Part shown: positions 8,873-17,879 of the stretch, in pieces
Numbering within the stretch: the stretch's first letter is position 1
Layout of the letters: every line of letters begins with the position of its first letter
Assembly: GCF_027364955.1 (NCBI RefSeq)
Contig: NZ_DAHXOI010000013.1
Span: 1 to 64,000, forward strand
Reading direction: 5' to 3'
Source: Ferrimicrobium sp.
GTDB taxonomy: Bacteria > Actinomycetota > Acidimicrobiia > Acidimicrobiales > Acidimicrobiaceae
DNA: 64,000 bases
Notes under the pieces: model-generated
What the model was told of the DNA's origin: nothing
The model's input: the letters and a program-made list of their open reading frames with translations, nothing else
Database searches by the model: none
Translations under genes and position numbers: made by a program

Positions 8873-9406
8873 TCAATTGGTGACTGCGACACCTGAGTCC
8901 ATCGTTCCAGGTTCTACCACAATCACATCCCAGCGCACGTCCGATGGCGCTACCACAATGACCCTCTTTGGATAGGGAAACTTGTAAGGGCCGTCAACAA
9001 CGGTGGCGCCACCTCCGGAGGAATAACACATGGGTTGAAGCGATTCGTTTCCGGGCTCTAACCTGATCTTGAGGTACTGCGTGTTGCCTGTGCAGCTCGC
9101 TGAAATAGTCACCTTTGAGTCCGGAAGATAACGCTCAAATCTTGGAGGTTGAGAGCTTACAGTGGGTCCAGGAACCATCTGTGAGCTCACGGGAACGATC
9201 TCTGATCCCTTTCCGTGAGCTTCAACCAATACGGTCGCCCCAACTGCGGGGTAGAAGTGTCCGAGCGAAGGATTGCCGGAGAAGTCAACGACTGCGACAG
9301 CGCCGATGGCTAACAGCAACACGACACCGACCCACCAATGCTTTCGAAAGAAATACACACTCCGCCCTTGTATTGAAGCGGGGACAGTACCAAGTCCAAG
9401 AGCCAT
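8873..9406 (-). CDS. membrane-anchored hypothetical protein
   Basis: A 177-residue protein of unknown family. A basic segment ending FFRKHWW precedes one strongly hydrophobic helix at about residues 25-42. The remainder, with two cysteines (in ASCTGN and in PMCYSS) that could form a disulfide, is predicted outside the cell. The C-terminal part is rich in beta-type alternation (RVIVVAPSDVRWDVIVVEPG). The start is secure: an AAGGAG ribosome site precedes ATG 9406 by eight bases. It stands alone between gene-free stretches. Confidence 0.7.
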   Translation of the reverse strand: MALGLGTVPASIQGRSVYFFRKHWWVGVVLLLAIGAVAVVDFSGNPSLGHFYPAVGATVLVEAHGKGSEIVPVSSQMVPGPTVSSQPPRFERYLPDSKVTISASCTGNTQYLKIRLEPGNESLQPMCYSSGGGATVVDGPYKFPYPKRVIVVAPSDVRWDVIVVEPGTMDSGVAVTN

Positions 9407-11090
9407 CTTGCTTACTCCTTCCCTAGTGCACGGTGCAGGGACTCGGAGGCGCCGTATCGGTGCACGGTATCATCCCCCTGGATCCTGCACAATGAACGAT
9501 GATCCCGCAACTGGCAGCACCTGCCACAGGTCGCAATCAGGACTCGACAGTACCCGATTCCCCCGTAGCAGAACACCCTTTCCGCCACAGCCTTGACGAT
9601 TGCATGGCCTGGGGCATGCGTGAACGAATGCGTCCAACTACTGGCCAATCGCGGCACCCTATCAGTCGAGCTCGCAGGCACGGCCTCAGTGTGCCAGGCG
9701 GCGCTAGATCCGTCGCAACTCTCTCTCCAGAGGTTGGGGTCAGCGTGTGCGTCAGCTCTTGAATCCAATGACCGATAACCCCGCGACCTCCATTCGGGCT
9801 TGATCGAGAACATGCAACAGTCAGATGTTATGGACTCTGTTGCTCGATGCGCGGAGAGGGGCCTTCCAGCAGTGGCATCGTTGGCCCCCGCTTGGATGCA
9901 CGCCATCTGCCTAACGCTGGTCAAGAGTGAAAACCATGATCGTGCTTCCCAAACCATGTTCGACACCATCGTCATTACCCCTTTATGGTAATCATCGCCA
10001 CCAACATGTTTGCCAGTTGTCCCTACGAATCTAACACATCGTGCCGACGACTACCCGGCATTATTCATTCATTCCTCAAGTCAGTGACTCCCTTCCCCAA
10101 TCCCGGCTTGCCGCTATCATTGCGGATACACGGACAAATCTCGGACCCACCTCGTCGATCCGGTGACCTCTACAGCCCTTCAGGTGCACGGAGCCCATCT
10201 CTTGTGCCCGAAAGGCAGCACTTGCCCTCGATGGATACGTTCTGATGATGCGCGCGACATCCGATCCCACTGTTCCGGCGCTAGGTCCGGTGATGAGCTC
10301 CGGAGGTTCGCATACTGCCGGGATCGCTCACACCGCAAAACCATGCGAACATCTCGCTGTCAATTGCACTACTGCAACCTTGGTCGCCATCAAGCCCACA
10401 GACCAAGCATGCCAGGGCCTTCTCGCCATGGAAGCCTTGCGTCGCAGAAGCTCTCCGCCAATGCTCGTCACAGCATCGACGGTTTGACCGGGTACGTCAA
10501 GGACTCCGATCATAGGGCTCTCGGTGATGTAGGCATGTGGGCGGCCCGTCAGGCCCACCAGTCGTTTGCTACCTACCACCTGGATCGTGGCTATAGCCCC
10601 GATCCAGAAAATTAAGAACTTCCTGGAAGGCCGCAGACGAAGTGCTGCACCTGTTCAATCACGTCAATCACAACGATGAGCTCGTCTTGCTGTACTGGGA
10701 CAGGAAGGAATCATATCCAATACCCTATGTCAACCGCTCTGAAACCTCATCTCAACCGACAGGGCATTTTCGCTCGTGTCCCGATAACGGGGATTCCCAG
10801 CTGCAGGAGGAGAAGTTTTCCTCAAGGCAGGACACCTCAAAGGACCTTACCATACAACGCCTTAGCCAGGACCAACCGGGTCTTAGGCATGTGGTACCCA
10901 CGCCCAAGATTGGGAAGTTGCACAACCATGCGAACGCGTCCCATCGTGGATAGGCAATGGCGTGTCGATCGCCGAGCTAGCACAGATGACCAAAGTGGGC
11001 TGCCAGCCTAACGACGCTTCAGCGCACCGTCGGAATCAGCTGACACATGCGAGACCCCGCCAGGACCACAGTACTGGGGTACTGCCATCG
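9407..11090. other. 1.7-kb gene-poor stretch, possibly decayed genes
   Basis: No intact gene is supported between the anchored protein and tRNA-Gly. Many overlapping short frames occur on both strands. One plus frame (9569-9991) reads on with a single internal stop near 9776. Another (10245-10487 and beyond) continues past stops. Neither resembles a family I can name, so relics of pseudogenes are possible but unproven. Confidence 0.4.
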
Positions 11091-11163
11091 AGCGGACGAC
11101 GGGATTCGAACCCGCGACCCTCACCTTGGCAAGGTGATGCTCTACCAACTGAGCCACGTCCGC
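11091..11163 (-). tRNA. tRNA-Gly (GCC)
   Basis: On the minus strand the acceptor GCGGACG pairs with CGTCCGC. The D-arm reads GCTC-AGTTGGTA-GAGC. The anticodon stem TCACC/GGTGA closes TTGCCAA, giving anticodon GCC. The T-arm is GCGGGTTCGAATCCCGT. The discriminator is T, as expected for bacterial tRNA-Gly, and CCA is not encoded. Confidence 0.95.
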
Positions 11164-11411
11164 GTTACGATCAACAGTATAACAGATACCCCAAGTTCAC
11201 TTGCCGTTGTATCCATGGGAACGCGTCCGTATCCCATCTCGGTCAATCTCCGACCATGTAACCTACGACAGAATTGTTGTCAGCTTGCCACCACCGGCAA
11301 ACGACATACGGCCAGATGTCCGAGTTCGCGCCCACTCTCCGAGATGCTGGGTCAGCGATTGGAGTCAACCGCTCCAACAACCGGCGCGGTGGCACTCCAC
11401 CGGGAGACTCG

Positions 11412-11846
11412 TCAGTGATGGCCAGTGTGGCCGAACCCTCCAGCTCCACGTTCCGTCTCCGTTAGTTCGGTTCTCGCCACATACGCAACATCCGCGTAGG
11501 GAACCACCACCAGCTGCGCGACGCGGTCTCCTGGAAGGAGTTCTACCGTACTCTCGCCCAAATTGACCAGCAGCACGCCGACCTCCCCGCGATAGCCCTC
11601 ATCGATAAGACCGGGAGCGTTCAGTACCGTCACGCCAGAGCGCAGGGCAAGGCCGCTACGCGGCACCACCAACCCCATCGTCCCAGGAGCCAGTTCCACT
11701 GCGAGTCCCGTGTGGCCGATGCCTCGAGCGCCGGGGCGTAGCGTCAGGTGCTCAATGAGCACAAGATCAGCCCCCGCATCACCGGGCAACTGGCGCACCG
11801 GCAGTTGCGCTCCAGGATGGAGCAAGCGTACTGCGATCTCTCTCAC
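11412..11846 (-). CDS. dut: deoxyuridine 5'-triphosphate nucleotidohydrolase (dUTPase)
   Basis: A 144-residue trimeric-type dUTPase that hydrolyses dUTP to dUMP and pyrophosphate, keeping uracil out of DNA and feeding dTMP synthesis. The five family motifs are visible: PGDAGADL; the PRSGLALR serine motif; NAPGLIDEGYRGEV with the catalytic Asp; GDRVAQLVV; and the C-terminal GAGGFGHTG arm. The start is GTG 11846, which overlaps the stop of the upstream glycosyltransferase by four bases (GTGA). A longer frame upstream is rejected because it would lie deep inside that gene. Confidence 0.93.
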   Translation of the reverse strand: MREIAVRLLHPGAQLPVRQLPGDAGADLVLIEHLTLRPGARGIGHTGLAVELAPGTMGLVVPRSGLALRSGVTVLNAPGLIDEGYRGEVGVLLVNLGESTVELLPGDRVAQLVVVPYADVAYVARTELTETERGAGGFGHTGHH

Positions 11847-12640
11847 GATGAGCGCCGAATCAGCTTCTCGAGATGGTCGATCAATTGATCCTGTCGTGAA
11901 CCTTGGCGCAGCCATGGAACTCTTCGACTGATCCCCCAAATCGTACAGAGCATCATCGCCTCAATCACGATATTGCTCGACATCTTCGAGCTGCCTGCAC
12001 GCCGATCATGAAAGGTGATTGGGACCTCGACGATCCGGAAACCTAGCTGGGAGATGAGATAGGCCATCTCAACCTGAAATCCATAGCCGTCAGCACGCAC
12101 CTGGTCAAGGTCAATCATCTTCAATGCATCAGCCTCATAAGCCCGAAACCCAGCAGTGGCATCGCGAACATCGATACCAAGCATGATCGATGCATAGCGG
12201 TTCCCAAGACGAGAGATCAAGAGGCGCAGAGCCGGCAAACCATCAGACGAACCGCCGGGAATGTAACGCGAGCCGATGGCGAGACCAGCGCCATCATCGA
12301 GGCCGTCAAGCAACTTCGGTATGACCACTGGGTCATGCGAGAAATCCGCGTCGATTTCAACCAGTGCTGTCGCTCCCGCGCTCAACGCCTCCCGAAAACC
12401 TGCCCGGTACGCCGCACCCAACCCAGCCTTGCCAGGACGACGCAGCACACGAACCAACCGATCATCCTTGCTGAGGCTCTCGACCAAATCTGCGGTGCCA
12501 TCAGGCGAGCTGTCATCAACCACGAGTACCGTCGCAGCGGGGACCGCCTTGCGTATCGCCTCGACGATGTCGAGGATATTGCTGGCTTCGTTATATGTTG
12601 GAACGATCACCCAGGGATACTGCGATGCCGTACGACCCAT
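11843..12640 (-). CDS. polyprenol monophosphomannose synthase-like GT2 glycosyltransferase
   Basis: A 265-residue family 2 glycosyltransferase of the DPM1 type. It probably transfers mannose (or glucose) from a nucleotide sugar to polyprenyl phosphate for lipoglycan or glycoprotein assembly. Visible motifs are VIVPTYNEASNI near the N-terminus, VVDDSSPDGTADLV, the metal-binding EIDADFSHDP, and the DPM1-like GIDVRDATAGFRAY segment. There are no clear membrane helices, so it resembles the soluble bacterial catalytic unit. The start is ATG 12640 with a GAAGGG site; an upstream ATG at 12679 adds 13 poorly conserved residues. It is translationally coupled to dut and divergent from orn. Confidence 0.85.
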   Translation of the reverse strand: MGRTASQYPWVIVPTYNEASNILDIVEAIRKAVPAATVLVVDDSSPDGTADLVESLSKDDRLVRVLRRPGKAGLGAAYRAGFREALSAGATALVEIDADFSHDPVVIPKLLDGLDDGAGLAIGSRYIPGGSSDGLPALRLLISRLGNRYASIMLGIDVRDATAGFRAYEADALKMIDLDQVRADGYGFQVEMAYLISQLGFRIVEVPITFHDRRAGSSKMSSNIVIEAMMLCTIWGISRRVPWLRQGSRQDQLIDHLEKLIRRSS

Positions 12641-12709
12641 AAGTCCCTTCTTGCTCGTCTTACCTTTATGGTACCCCACTTAGCATACACAGCGAGTAAC
12701 CTGGCTGTC

Positions 12710-13273
12710 ATGTTGGCATGGATGGATCTTGAAATGACAGGGCTTCTCCCCGAGCGCCATGTCATCCTAGAAATCGCAATGATTGTTACCGACGACGACC
12801 TCAATACCGTCGAGGAGTTCGGACCACTTGTAATTCATGCCGACGAGGACGCATTAGGGGGCATGGAGAAGGTCGTCACAAAAATGCACGAAACCAATGG
12901 GCTCCTCACCGACGTTCGCGCCTCCACTATCACCCTCGAAGAAGCCCATTCTGCAGCTCTCGCCTTTCTTAAACGGCACTGCCCGAACGCTCGCCAGGTG
13001 CCGCTTTGCGGAAACTCTATCGGCACCGATCGTCGCTTTCTCGCCAGATACATGCCTGATCTTGAAAACTGGTTGCACTATCGCTCCGTCGATGTCTCAA
13101 GCATCAAGGAACTCGCAAAGCGTTGGTATCCTGGCTTGGCAGAACACTTACCCAAAAAAGACAGCTCCCATCGTGCTCTTGACGATATTCGAGATAGCAT
13201 CGCTGAACTTGAGTACTACCGCGAGCATCTATTCGTCAAAACACCACGGATCGTAGATGTCGATAATTCGTGA
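12710..13273 (+). CDS. orn: oligoribonuclease
   Basis: A 187-residue DEDDh-family 3'-5' exoribonuclease that degrades 2-5-base RNAs, including pGpG from c-di-GMP turnover, to mononucleotides. Visible motifs: WMDLEMTGL (first Asp and Glu), GNSIGTDRRFLARYMP (second Asp), and the C-terminal HRALDDIRDSI with catalytic His and Asp. VVTKMHETNGL is also diagnostic of Orn. The start ATG 12710 leads straight into the exonuclease motif; the long upstream frame is a shadow of the antisense gene. Its 3' end overlaps the opposing acyltransferase gene by 45 bp. A diguanylate cyclase in the window (26484-27632) gives c-di-GMP relevance. Confidence 0.95.
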   Translation: MLAWMDLEMTGLLPERHVILEIAMIVTDDDLNTVEEFGPLVIHADEDALGGMEKVVTKMHETNGLLTDVRASTITLEEAHSAALAFLKRHCPNARQVPLCGNSIGTDRRFLARYMPDLENWLHYRSVDVSSIKELAKRWYPGLAEHLPKKDSSHRALDDIRDSIAELEYYREHLFVKTPRIVDVDNS

Positions 13274-13708
13274 CAGACGCACCCGATTGTAGCGTTGAAC
13301 CGCCAGGAAGGGAACGTTCGCAAGCACGGCATAGAGCACAGGCACGACGACAAAACCTGGGCTGAGCCACAGCGCTGGCAACCACTGAATTACCAACAAC
13401 CCCGTGTGCACCAACTCCGCTCGCACGGTCTCCAAATACAATCTTGCTAGTGTGGTGTGCTGGCGACTAGCAATGCTTCGTTTAGAGACACCACCCCCAA
13501 AACTTCCTGCCTCAGGCAACCGATGCTTCCAGGCGTCAATGAATAGCCTTTTTCGGTACCAGCGTGCCCTTGGCCCACCCAACCACCAAGAATGACGAGC
13601 GATCGAGAGCAACGCCGTTAGCGAGAGCCGTGCGCCGAGGAACCCCACCACCACGCTCGTCGCGATCCAGAATGCTATGGCAAGCGCCATGCCGACCACA
13701 TTGGACAC
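13229..13708 (-). CDS. CrtO-like glycosyl-carotenoid acyltransferase (membrane protein)
   Basis: A 159-residue membrane protein. Two hydrophobic segments open it (about 5-35), a cytoplasmic block follows containing WKHRLPEAGSFGGG and SKR, and two further hydrophobic segments close it. The WK..LP..G...GG.SK pattern is what I recall from the staphylococcal CrtO family, which esterifies glycosylated carotenoids in staphyloxanthin synthesis. The upstream gene is a CrtQ-like glycosyltransferase, which supports the pairing. The start is GTG directly after the upstream stop (TGAGTG). The true acyl acceptor is unknown. Confidence 0.6.
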   Translation of the reverse strand: MSNVVGMALAIAFWIATSVVVGFLGARLSLTALLSIARHSWWLGGPRARWYRKRLFIDAWKHRLPEAGSFGGGVSKRSIASRQHTTLARLYLETVRAELVHTGLLVIQWLPALWLSPGFVVVPVLYAVLANVPFLAVQRYNRVRLSRIIDIYDPWCFDE

Positions 13709-14830
13709 TCAGCGTCTCGTTCTCATTAGCTGACCCTTCCAAGTGGTCTTACCACGGAGCAGATCAACTCCAGACGTCACCACGATCACAAGGAACACCA
13801 CTAAGTAGAGCACTTGGAGTATCACACCGGTCCACTTGAACGAACCGATACGTCGAGCTACCAGCACATTGATGACGAACATCAACCCCACAACGGTGAG
13901 GGCTCCGACCAGCTCACTTGGCGCAGCGGTAACCAGATTTGCCATTGCCGAGAGCTGCGCAACAATCATCAGGGTCGCCACCAATGCACCGATGCCGCGC
14001 ACACTGAGAGCGCCGATAGCGACGTTCTTGCGAAACCCCTCAAGTAACTGCCAGAACCCATTCGGATACATCCGAAACTCGATCCAACCTCGCCCCTCAT
14101 AGAGGACGGTATGCCCACTGGCGTGTCGGAACTTCTCTCCCAGGGCTTGGTCATCGAGCACCGAGTCGAGCACAGCTGCGTGCCCGCCGACACTGTGGTA
14201 TCGGGCTACTTGACAACAAAGCACTGGACCAAAGGTAGCCGATGAGTAGGGATGACCTAGCGCCCCGAACGCCCCTGAGGCGATCAGAGCGACCAGGTTA
14301 GGGAAAAATGCAAATTGCTCGTACCAACGCTCCATCCGATGATAAGGCTGCACGCTGATGAGATCATTCGGTCGACTCCGGGCGGCGGAGACCAACCGAG
14401 CCAACGCATCAGCCCCTACTAGATCGACGTCAGCATCCAAAAAGACCACCGTCTCGGTCGACTCCTTGGGGGACCAAGCGCTTAGGGCGCCTGCCTTTGG
14501 ATTATTGCCACGACGCTGGTCGAGGCGAACGACCTCGACTCCCAATGATCGTGCAATGGCGCCAGTCCCATCAGTTGAACGATCGTCGATCACGGTCACG
14601 GAGGAGATGACCCCCCTTTGAGCGCTCAAGCTGGCCAGCAACTTTGCCAATGAAGTCGCCTCGTTGTGTGCAGGAATCACAACCTCAACCCCAACGAGCG
14701 AAGCACTCTCAAAGAGGGATCGATCAACCCGAGGAGGAATTAACAACCTCCAGGCAAAATACACCTCCCCCACGACCACCAACAACGGCCACAGAACCGC
14801 AATGGAAAGCACCAAATCAAAGCCGATCAA
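13709..14830 (-). CDS. CrtQ-like GT2 glycosyltransferase
   Basis: A roughly 373-residue membrane-bound family 2 glycosyltransferase. After an N-terminal hydrophobic helix come VEVVIPAHNEATSL, VTVIDDRSTDGTGAIA and the metal site FLDADVDL. Then comes SVQPYHRMERWYEQF, a stretch I associate with carotenoid glycosyltransferases such as staphylococcal CrtQ. The C-terminal third has several membrane helices. It probably glucosylates a lipophilic acceptor before the CrtO-like neighbour acylates the sugar. The start is uncertain: TTG 14830 overlaps the upstream stop region, TTG 14815 follows it, and an ATG lies further up at 14875. Confidence 0.65.
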   Translation of the reverse strand: MIGFDLVLSIAVLWPLLVVVGEVYFAWRLLIPPRVDRSLFESASLVGVEVVIPAHNEATSLAKLLASLSAQRGVISSVTVIDDRSTDGTGAIARSLGVEVVRLDQRRGNNPKAGALSAWSPKESTETVVFLDADVDLVGADALARLVSAARSRPNDLISVQPYHRMERWYEQFAFFPNLVALIASGAFGALGHPYSSATFGPVLCCQVARYHSVGGHAAVLDSVLDDQALGEKFRHASGHTVLYEGRGWIEFRMYPNGFWQLLEGFRKNVAIGALSVRGIGALVATLMIVAQLSAMANLVTAAPSELVGALTVVGLMFVINVLVARRIGSFKWTGVILQVLYLVVFLVIVVTSGVDLLRGKTTWKGQLMRTRR

Positions 14831-15845
14831 CCATGGAGCGCAGCTGTCTGAACGAACCGATTGGATCTTGCCCAATCGGGGTCACCATCAACGTAGTCAC
14901 TCCGGCTCGGGCAAAAGCCTGAACACGCTCCTGAACGAAACCCGCGCTACCGACAAGGTTCATCCGCTCCATCAGCTCATTCGGTACAAGTTGGGCTGCT
15001 TTCTCTCGTTCCCCGCCAAGATAGAGGTCTTGAATTTGCTCTGCTAGGTCGCCATATCCATAGCGTCGAAACAGGTCGTTATAGAAGTTCTTGGTCTTTG
15101 CACCCATGCCCCCAACGTAGAGTGCCACATATGGCCGTGCGAGATCAAGCAGATCCTGGCTGTTGTTCTCAATAGCGAGCAAACCTCCCGCAACGATCTC
15201 AAAATCACCGAGATCAGCGTCTCGAAGACGCAGTCCCTTGCGCACCGATTCGCCCCACACCGATTCCGCCTGCTCGGGAAGGTAGAAGATAGGCAACCAA
15301 CCCTCCGCGAGTTCGGAGGCTAACGCCACATTCGCAGGTCCGATCGCCGCGAGGTAGATCGGTACTCGTGGTCGAACTGGCTCGGTAATGAGTTTGAGCG
15401 CTTTGCCCAACCCAGTACCGCCTCGAAGCGGAATTTGGTAGATACCATCAGACTCCAGCCGCTCACGGCGCCACACCTTCCGACAGAGCCCGATGAGCTC
15501 CCGCGTCCGAGCGATCGGTCGATCATAGGCAACCCCATGCCAACCCTCGATCACCTGAGGACCAGAGGCTCCAAGACCAAGAACCGCGCGCCCACCTGAA
15601 ACGTAATCAAGTCCAGCCGCGGTCTGTGCAATCAACGCAGGCGTACGAGAGTAAATAGGAAGAATGCCAGGCCCGAGCTCGACACGTGTCGTTTTAGCCG
15701 CCAAATAGCCGAGGATAGACACGGTGTCGAATCCATAGGCCTCCGCGACAAAGACGATATCGAGTCCTGCACTCTCGTAGCGAACGACCTCCTCAACCAT
15801 ATCAAGAATATTCCCTGCATAATTAATCTGCATCGCTAACTTCAT
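14817..15845 (-). CDS. LLM class F420-dependent oxidoreductase
   Basis: A 342-residue luciferase-like TIM-barrel flavin/F420 enzyme. The N-terminus MKLAMQINYAGN, the AEAYGFDTVSILGYLAA segment, ELGPGILPIYSRTP and RAVLGLGASGPQVIEGWHG all match the family of F420-dependent reductases and dehydrogenases from actinobacteria. It uses reduced F420 (or oxidises a substrate with F420) as hydride carrier; the substrate is unknown. The gene overlaps the putative start of the CrtQ-like gene, suggesting a three-gene unit. A role in modifying the same lipid is conceivable but unsupported by sequence. Confidence 0.88.
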   Translation of the reverse strand: MKLAMQINYAGNILDMVEEVVRYESAGLDIVFVAEAYGFDTVSILGYLAAKTTRVELGPGILPIYSRTPALIAQTAAGLDYVSGGRAVLGLGASGPQVIEGWHGVAYDRPIARTRELIGLCRKVWRRERLESDGIYQIPLRGGTGLGKALKLITEPVRPRVPIYLAAIGPANVALASELAEGWLPIFYLPEQAESVWGESVRKGLRLRDADLGDFEIVAGGLLAIENNSQDLLDLARPYVALYVGGMGAKTKNFYNDLFRRYGYGDLAEQIQDLYLGGEREKAAQLVPNELMERMNLVGSAGFVQERVQAFARAGVTTLMVTPIGQDPIGSFRQLRSMVDRL

Positions 15846-15891
15846 CGTGCCTCCGTCTTCACCATTTCCCTATCTCCGCCATGACATTATC

Positions 15892-15943
15892 GCTACAATG
15901 TCCCTATCGCTTACAATGTCCCTATCGCCATAACGTCCCTGTC
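15892..15943. repeat. short tandem repeat in intergenic region
   Basis: Three adjacent 17-18-base units, GCTACAATGTCCCTATC, GCTTACAATGTCCCTATC and a diverged third, lie about 50 bp upstream of the LLM gene start. Copies contain TACAAT, so promoter-like hexamers are duplicated too. Confidence 0.7.
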
Positions 15944-16106
15944 TCTGCGAACCTCAGCCCTCATCGCCAGTCTACGTTACCAAAGGCCACGACTTTGGTC
16001 ATAGCGATGAACACGTCACTAGGCTGATGTTGCTGGCAAATTCCCCAACGGCGCTCCACCATCGAAGGGCCTCACATCACGACCGGGCGACAGACAGGAT
16101 AGCGAT

Positions 16107-16964
16107 ATGAAGCGAGTGGTAATAGTGGCGATGGTGCTCCTCCTCATCGCGGGCTCCTCACTCTTCCTCTTTACCCCCACACAGTCCCCAACATCACCAC
16201 CCGTGCATGATTTGACCATTCCCGCTGGTGATCCAAACTGGGAAACAGCCTGTCATTCGGCGCTGATTCCTGACACAGCACCGGCGTGCATGCGAGCTGC
16301 TCTCTTCGACCTCAACCTAGCGCGACGGACCGAGGGCCTCTCGCAACTGACGCTTCCACGAGCTTTCGCCACATTCAATCAGGCTCGCCAAATCGTCTAT
16401 CTTGCCAATAGTGAGCGCTCGATCAGGAAACTCCCCACCGTTGAGGAGTCGTCACCCCAACTTGACCACCTGGCCCGCCAGGCCGCCACCCAAGCACGAG
16501 ACCCGTCCATCCCGGCATCGATGAACGGAGGCTCTGACTGGGCAGGCAACTTTCCGAACGCCATCGTCGTGGTTTTCATGTGGATGTACGAAGACGGATA
16601 TCGCTACACCAATGGAGGGGGTGGATCTAACCTCGACTGTCAAGCCCCAAAGGCGAGTGGATGTTGGGGGCATCGCGCCGTCATTCTGGAGGACTCCTCC
16701 ACCAATACTCGCTATGGAGCCGCCTTCACGACGCAGCTCGCACCGTCACAAGCCCTCAAGTATGCCGACTCGTACACACTAGAGTTCGCCGGGGCCCCTG
16801 CGCTCTTTGCACTCGGCAATACTAGTCAACTCGCCTACACGATTGTCGTCATTGCGCTATTGATGATCGTGATATCGATGGTCTCATGGTTTGCTCGACG
16901 TCATCGCCGTCGAGATGACCGCCACATGGGGCCTCCCCCGCCGCCTGACCTGTCTTGGTCATGA
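16107..16964 (+). CDS. exported CAP-like protein with C-terminal membrane anchor
   Basis: A 285-residue protein. Residues 3-22 form a signal or anchor helix, and a second helix at about 250-270 is followed by a basic tail (RRHRRRDDR). The domain between resembles extracellular CAP/SCP-like modules. It begins with an NLARRTEGLSQLTLP helix and a second helix with QIVYLANSER. Then come a tryptophan-glycine segment (SDWAGNFP) and GCWGHRAVIL, which is reminiscent of the CAP motif around the conserved His. Four cysteines sit outside. Function is unknown; such proteins are often cell-surface or wall-associated. Confidence 0.65.
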   Translation: MKRVVIVAMVLLLIAGSSLFLFTPTQSPTSPPVHDLTIPAGDPNWETACHSALIPDTAPACMRAALFDLNLARRTEGLSQLTLPRAFATFNQARQIVYLANSERSIRKLPTVEESSPQLDHLARQAATQARDPSIPASMNGGSDWAGNFPNAIVVVFMWMYEDGYRYTNGGGGSNLDCQAPKASGCWGHRAVILEDSSTNTRYGAAFTTQLAPSQALKYADSYTLEFAGAPALFALGNTSQLAYTIVVIALLMIVISMVSWFARRHRRRDDRHMGPPPPPDLSWS

Positions 16965-17152
16965 TCTTCACAAGTGTCCCGACTGCACACAGCGGGCGAT
17001 CTCTGACCGAGAGATAGCCGCTCTCGCGCAGCGATACCACCGAAGTTATCTCCCCACTCGCCAACGATAGGACCCGAGGCAGCAACCCACCCGGCCCCGA
17101 ACCTTGTCTCTAGCTAGTGCAAGTACCTGCCGGACGGTGCTAGAAAATATCC

Positions 17153-17197
17153 ACGAGGTGTCCTACCGGTCGCATCGGCCCCGGTACGACACCTCGT
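17153..17197 (-). terminator. intrinsic terminator of the peroxiredoxin gene
   Basis: ACGAGGTGTC-C-TACCGG and its complement form a 17-bp stem with one mismatch around an 11-base loop. On the minus strand the stem is followed by GGATATTTTC, a weak T-tract. It lies 53 bases past the peroxiredoxin stop codon. Confidence 0.75.
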
Positions 17198-17249
17198 TAA
17201 CAGGCTATGGCGTGGTACGCTGCGACTCGTAATCTGCGCCTCTCGTGAT

Positions 17250-17879
17250 CTAAGCCTTGGGATCTTTGGCAAAGCGTAGGTAAGACTTCACCTCACGGAA
17301 GCCTTCGAACTGCTTGCGTGCCGCTTCAGCACTGACAGAGTTGGCAACGATCACCTCGTCACCAGGCTTCCAATTCACCGGGGTCACCACAGGAAATGCA
17401 TCGGAGAGCTGCAACGCGTCCAAGACCCGCAGAATCTCCGTAAAGTTTCTGCCCACCGAGGCTGGGTACGTCATCTCGAGGCGTAATTTCTTGGCAGGAT
17501 CGATAATGAAAACGGAGCGGACCGTGAGCGTGTCCGATGCATTCGGGTGGATCATACCGTAGAGAGACGATACCTTCCGATCAGCATCCCCGATCATCGG
17601 AAACCCAACCGCATGTCCTCGCACCTCTTCGATATCTGACTCCCACTTCAGATGACTCGCAACGTCATCGACCGAGAGACCTATCACCTTGGTGGATCGA
17701 CGGTCGAACTCTGGTTGTAGACGTGCTACCTCACCCAGCTCTGTTGTGCACACCGGGGTATAGTCCTTGGGGTGGGAAAATAGAATACCCCAGGAGTCCC
17801 CGAGCCAATCGTGAAACCGGATCCTCCCTAATGTCGTATCCGCCTCAAAATCTGGAACAATATCACCTAACTGGACCAC
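17250..17879 (-). CDS. 1-Cys peroxiredoxin (Prx6 type)
   Basis: A 209-residue thiol peroxidase reducing hydrogen peroxide and organic hydroperoxides. The active-site motif DYTPVCTTE places the peroxidatic cysteine at residue 44, and I see no other cysteine in the protein, so it is strictly 1-Cys. The long C-terminal extension (about 160-209, including TPVNWKPGDEVIV) is typical of the Prx6 subfamily. The reductant cannot be an internal disulfide; in this lineage it could be mycothiol or ascorbate-like thiols (inference). The start is GTG 17879 with GAGG upstream. A strong hairpin follows the gene. Confidence 0.94.
   Translation of the reverse strand: MVQLGDIVPDFEADTTLGRIRFHDWLGDSWGILFSHPKDYTPVCTTELGEVARLQPEFDRRSTKVIGLSVDDVASHLKWESDIEEVRGHAVGFPMIGDADRKVSSLYGMIHPNASDTLTVRSVFIIDPAKKLRLEMTYPASVGRNFTEILRVLDALQLSDAFPVVTPVNWKPGDEVIVANSVSAEAARKQFEGFREVKSYLRFAKDPKA

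Noticed and set aside
9412..9975. 187-codon minus-strand frame
   Set aside because: Ser/Arg/Cys-rich with no recognisable fold or start signal; likely chance.
10245..10487. Frame containing GGSHTAG, reminiscent of the serine dehydratase SSSHTAG motif
   Set aside because: Surrounding residues do not fit serine dehydratase and the frame is broken by stops; a chance match.
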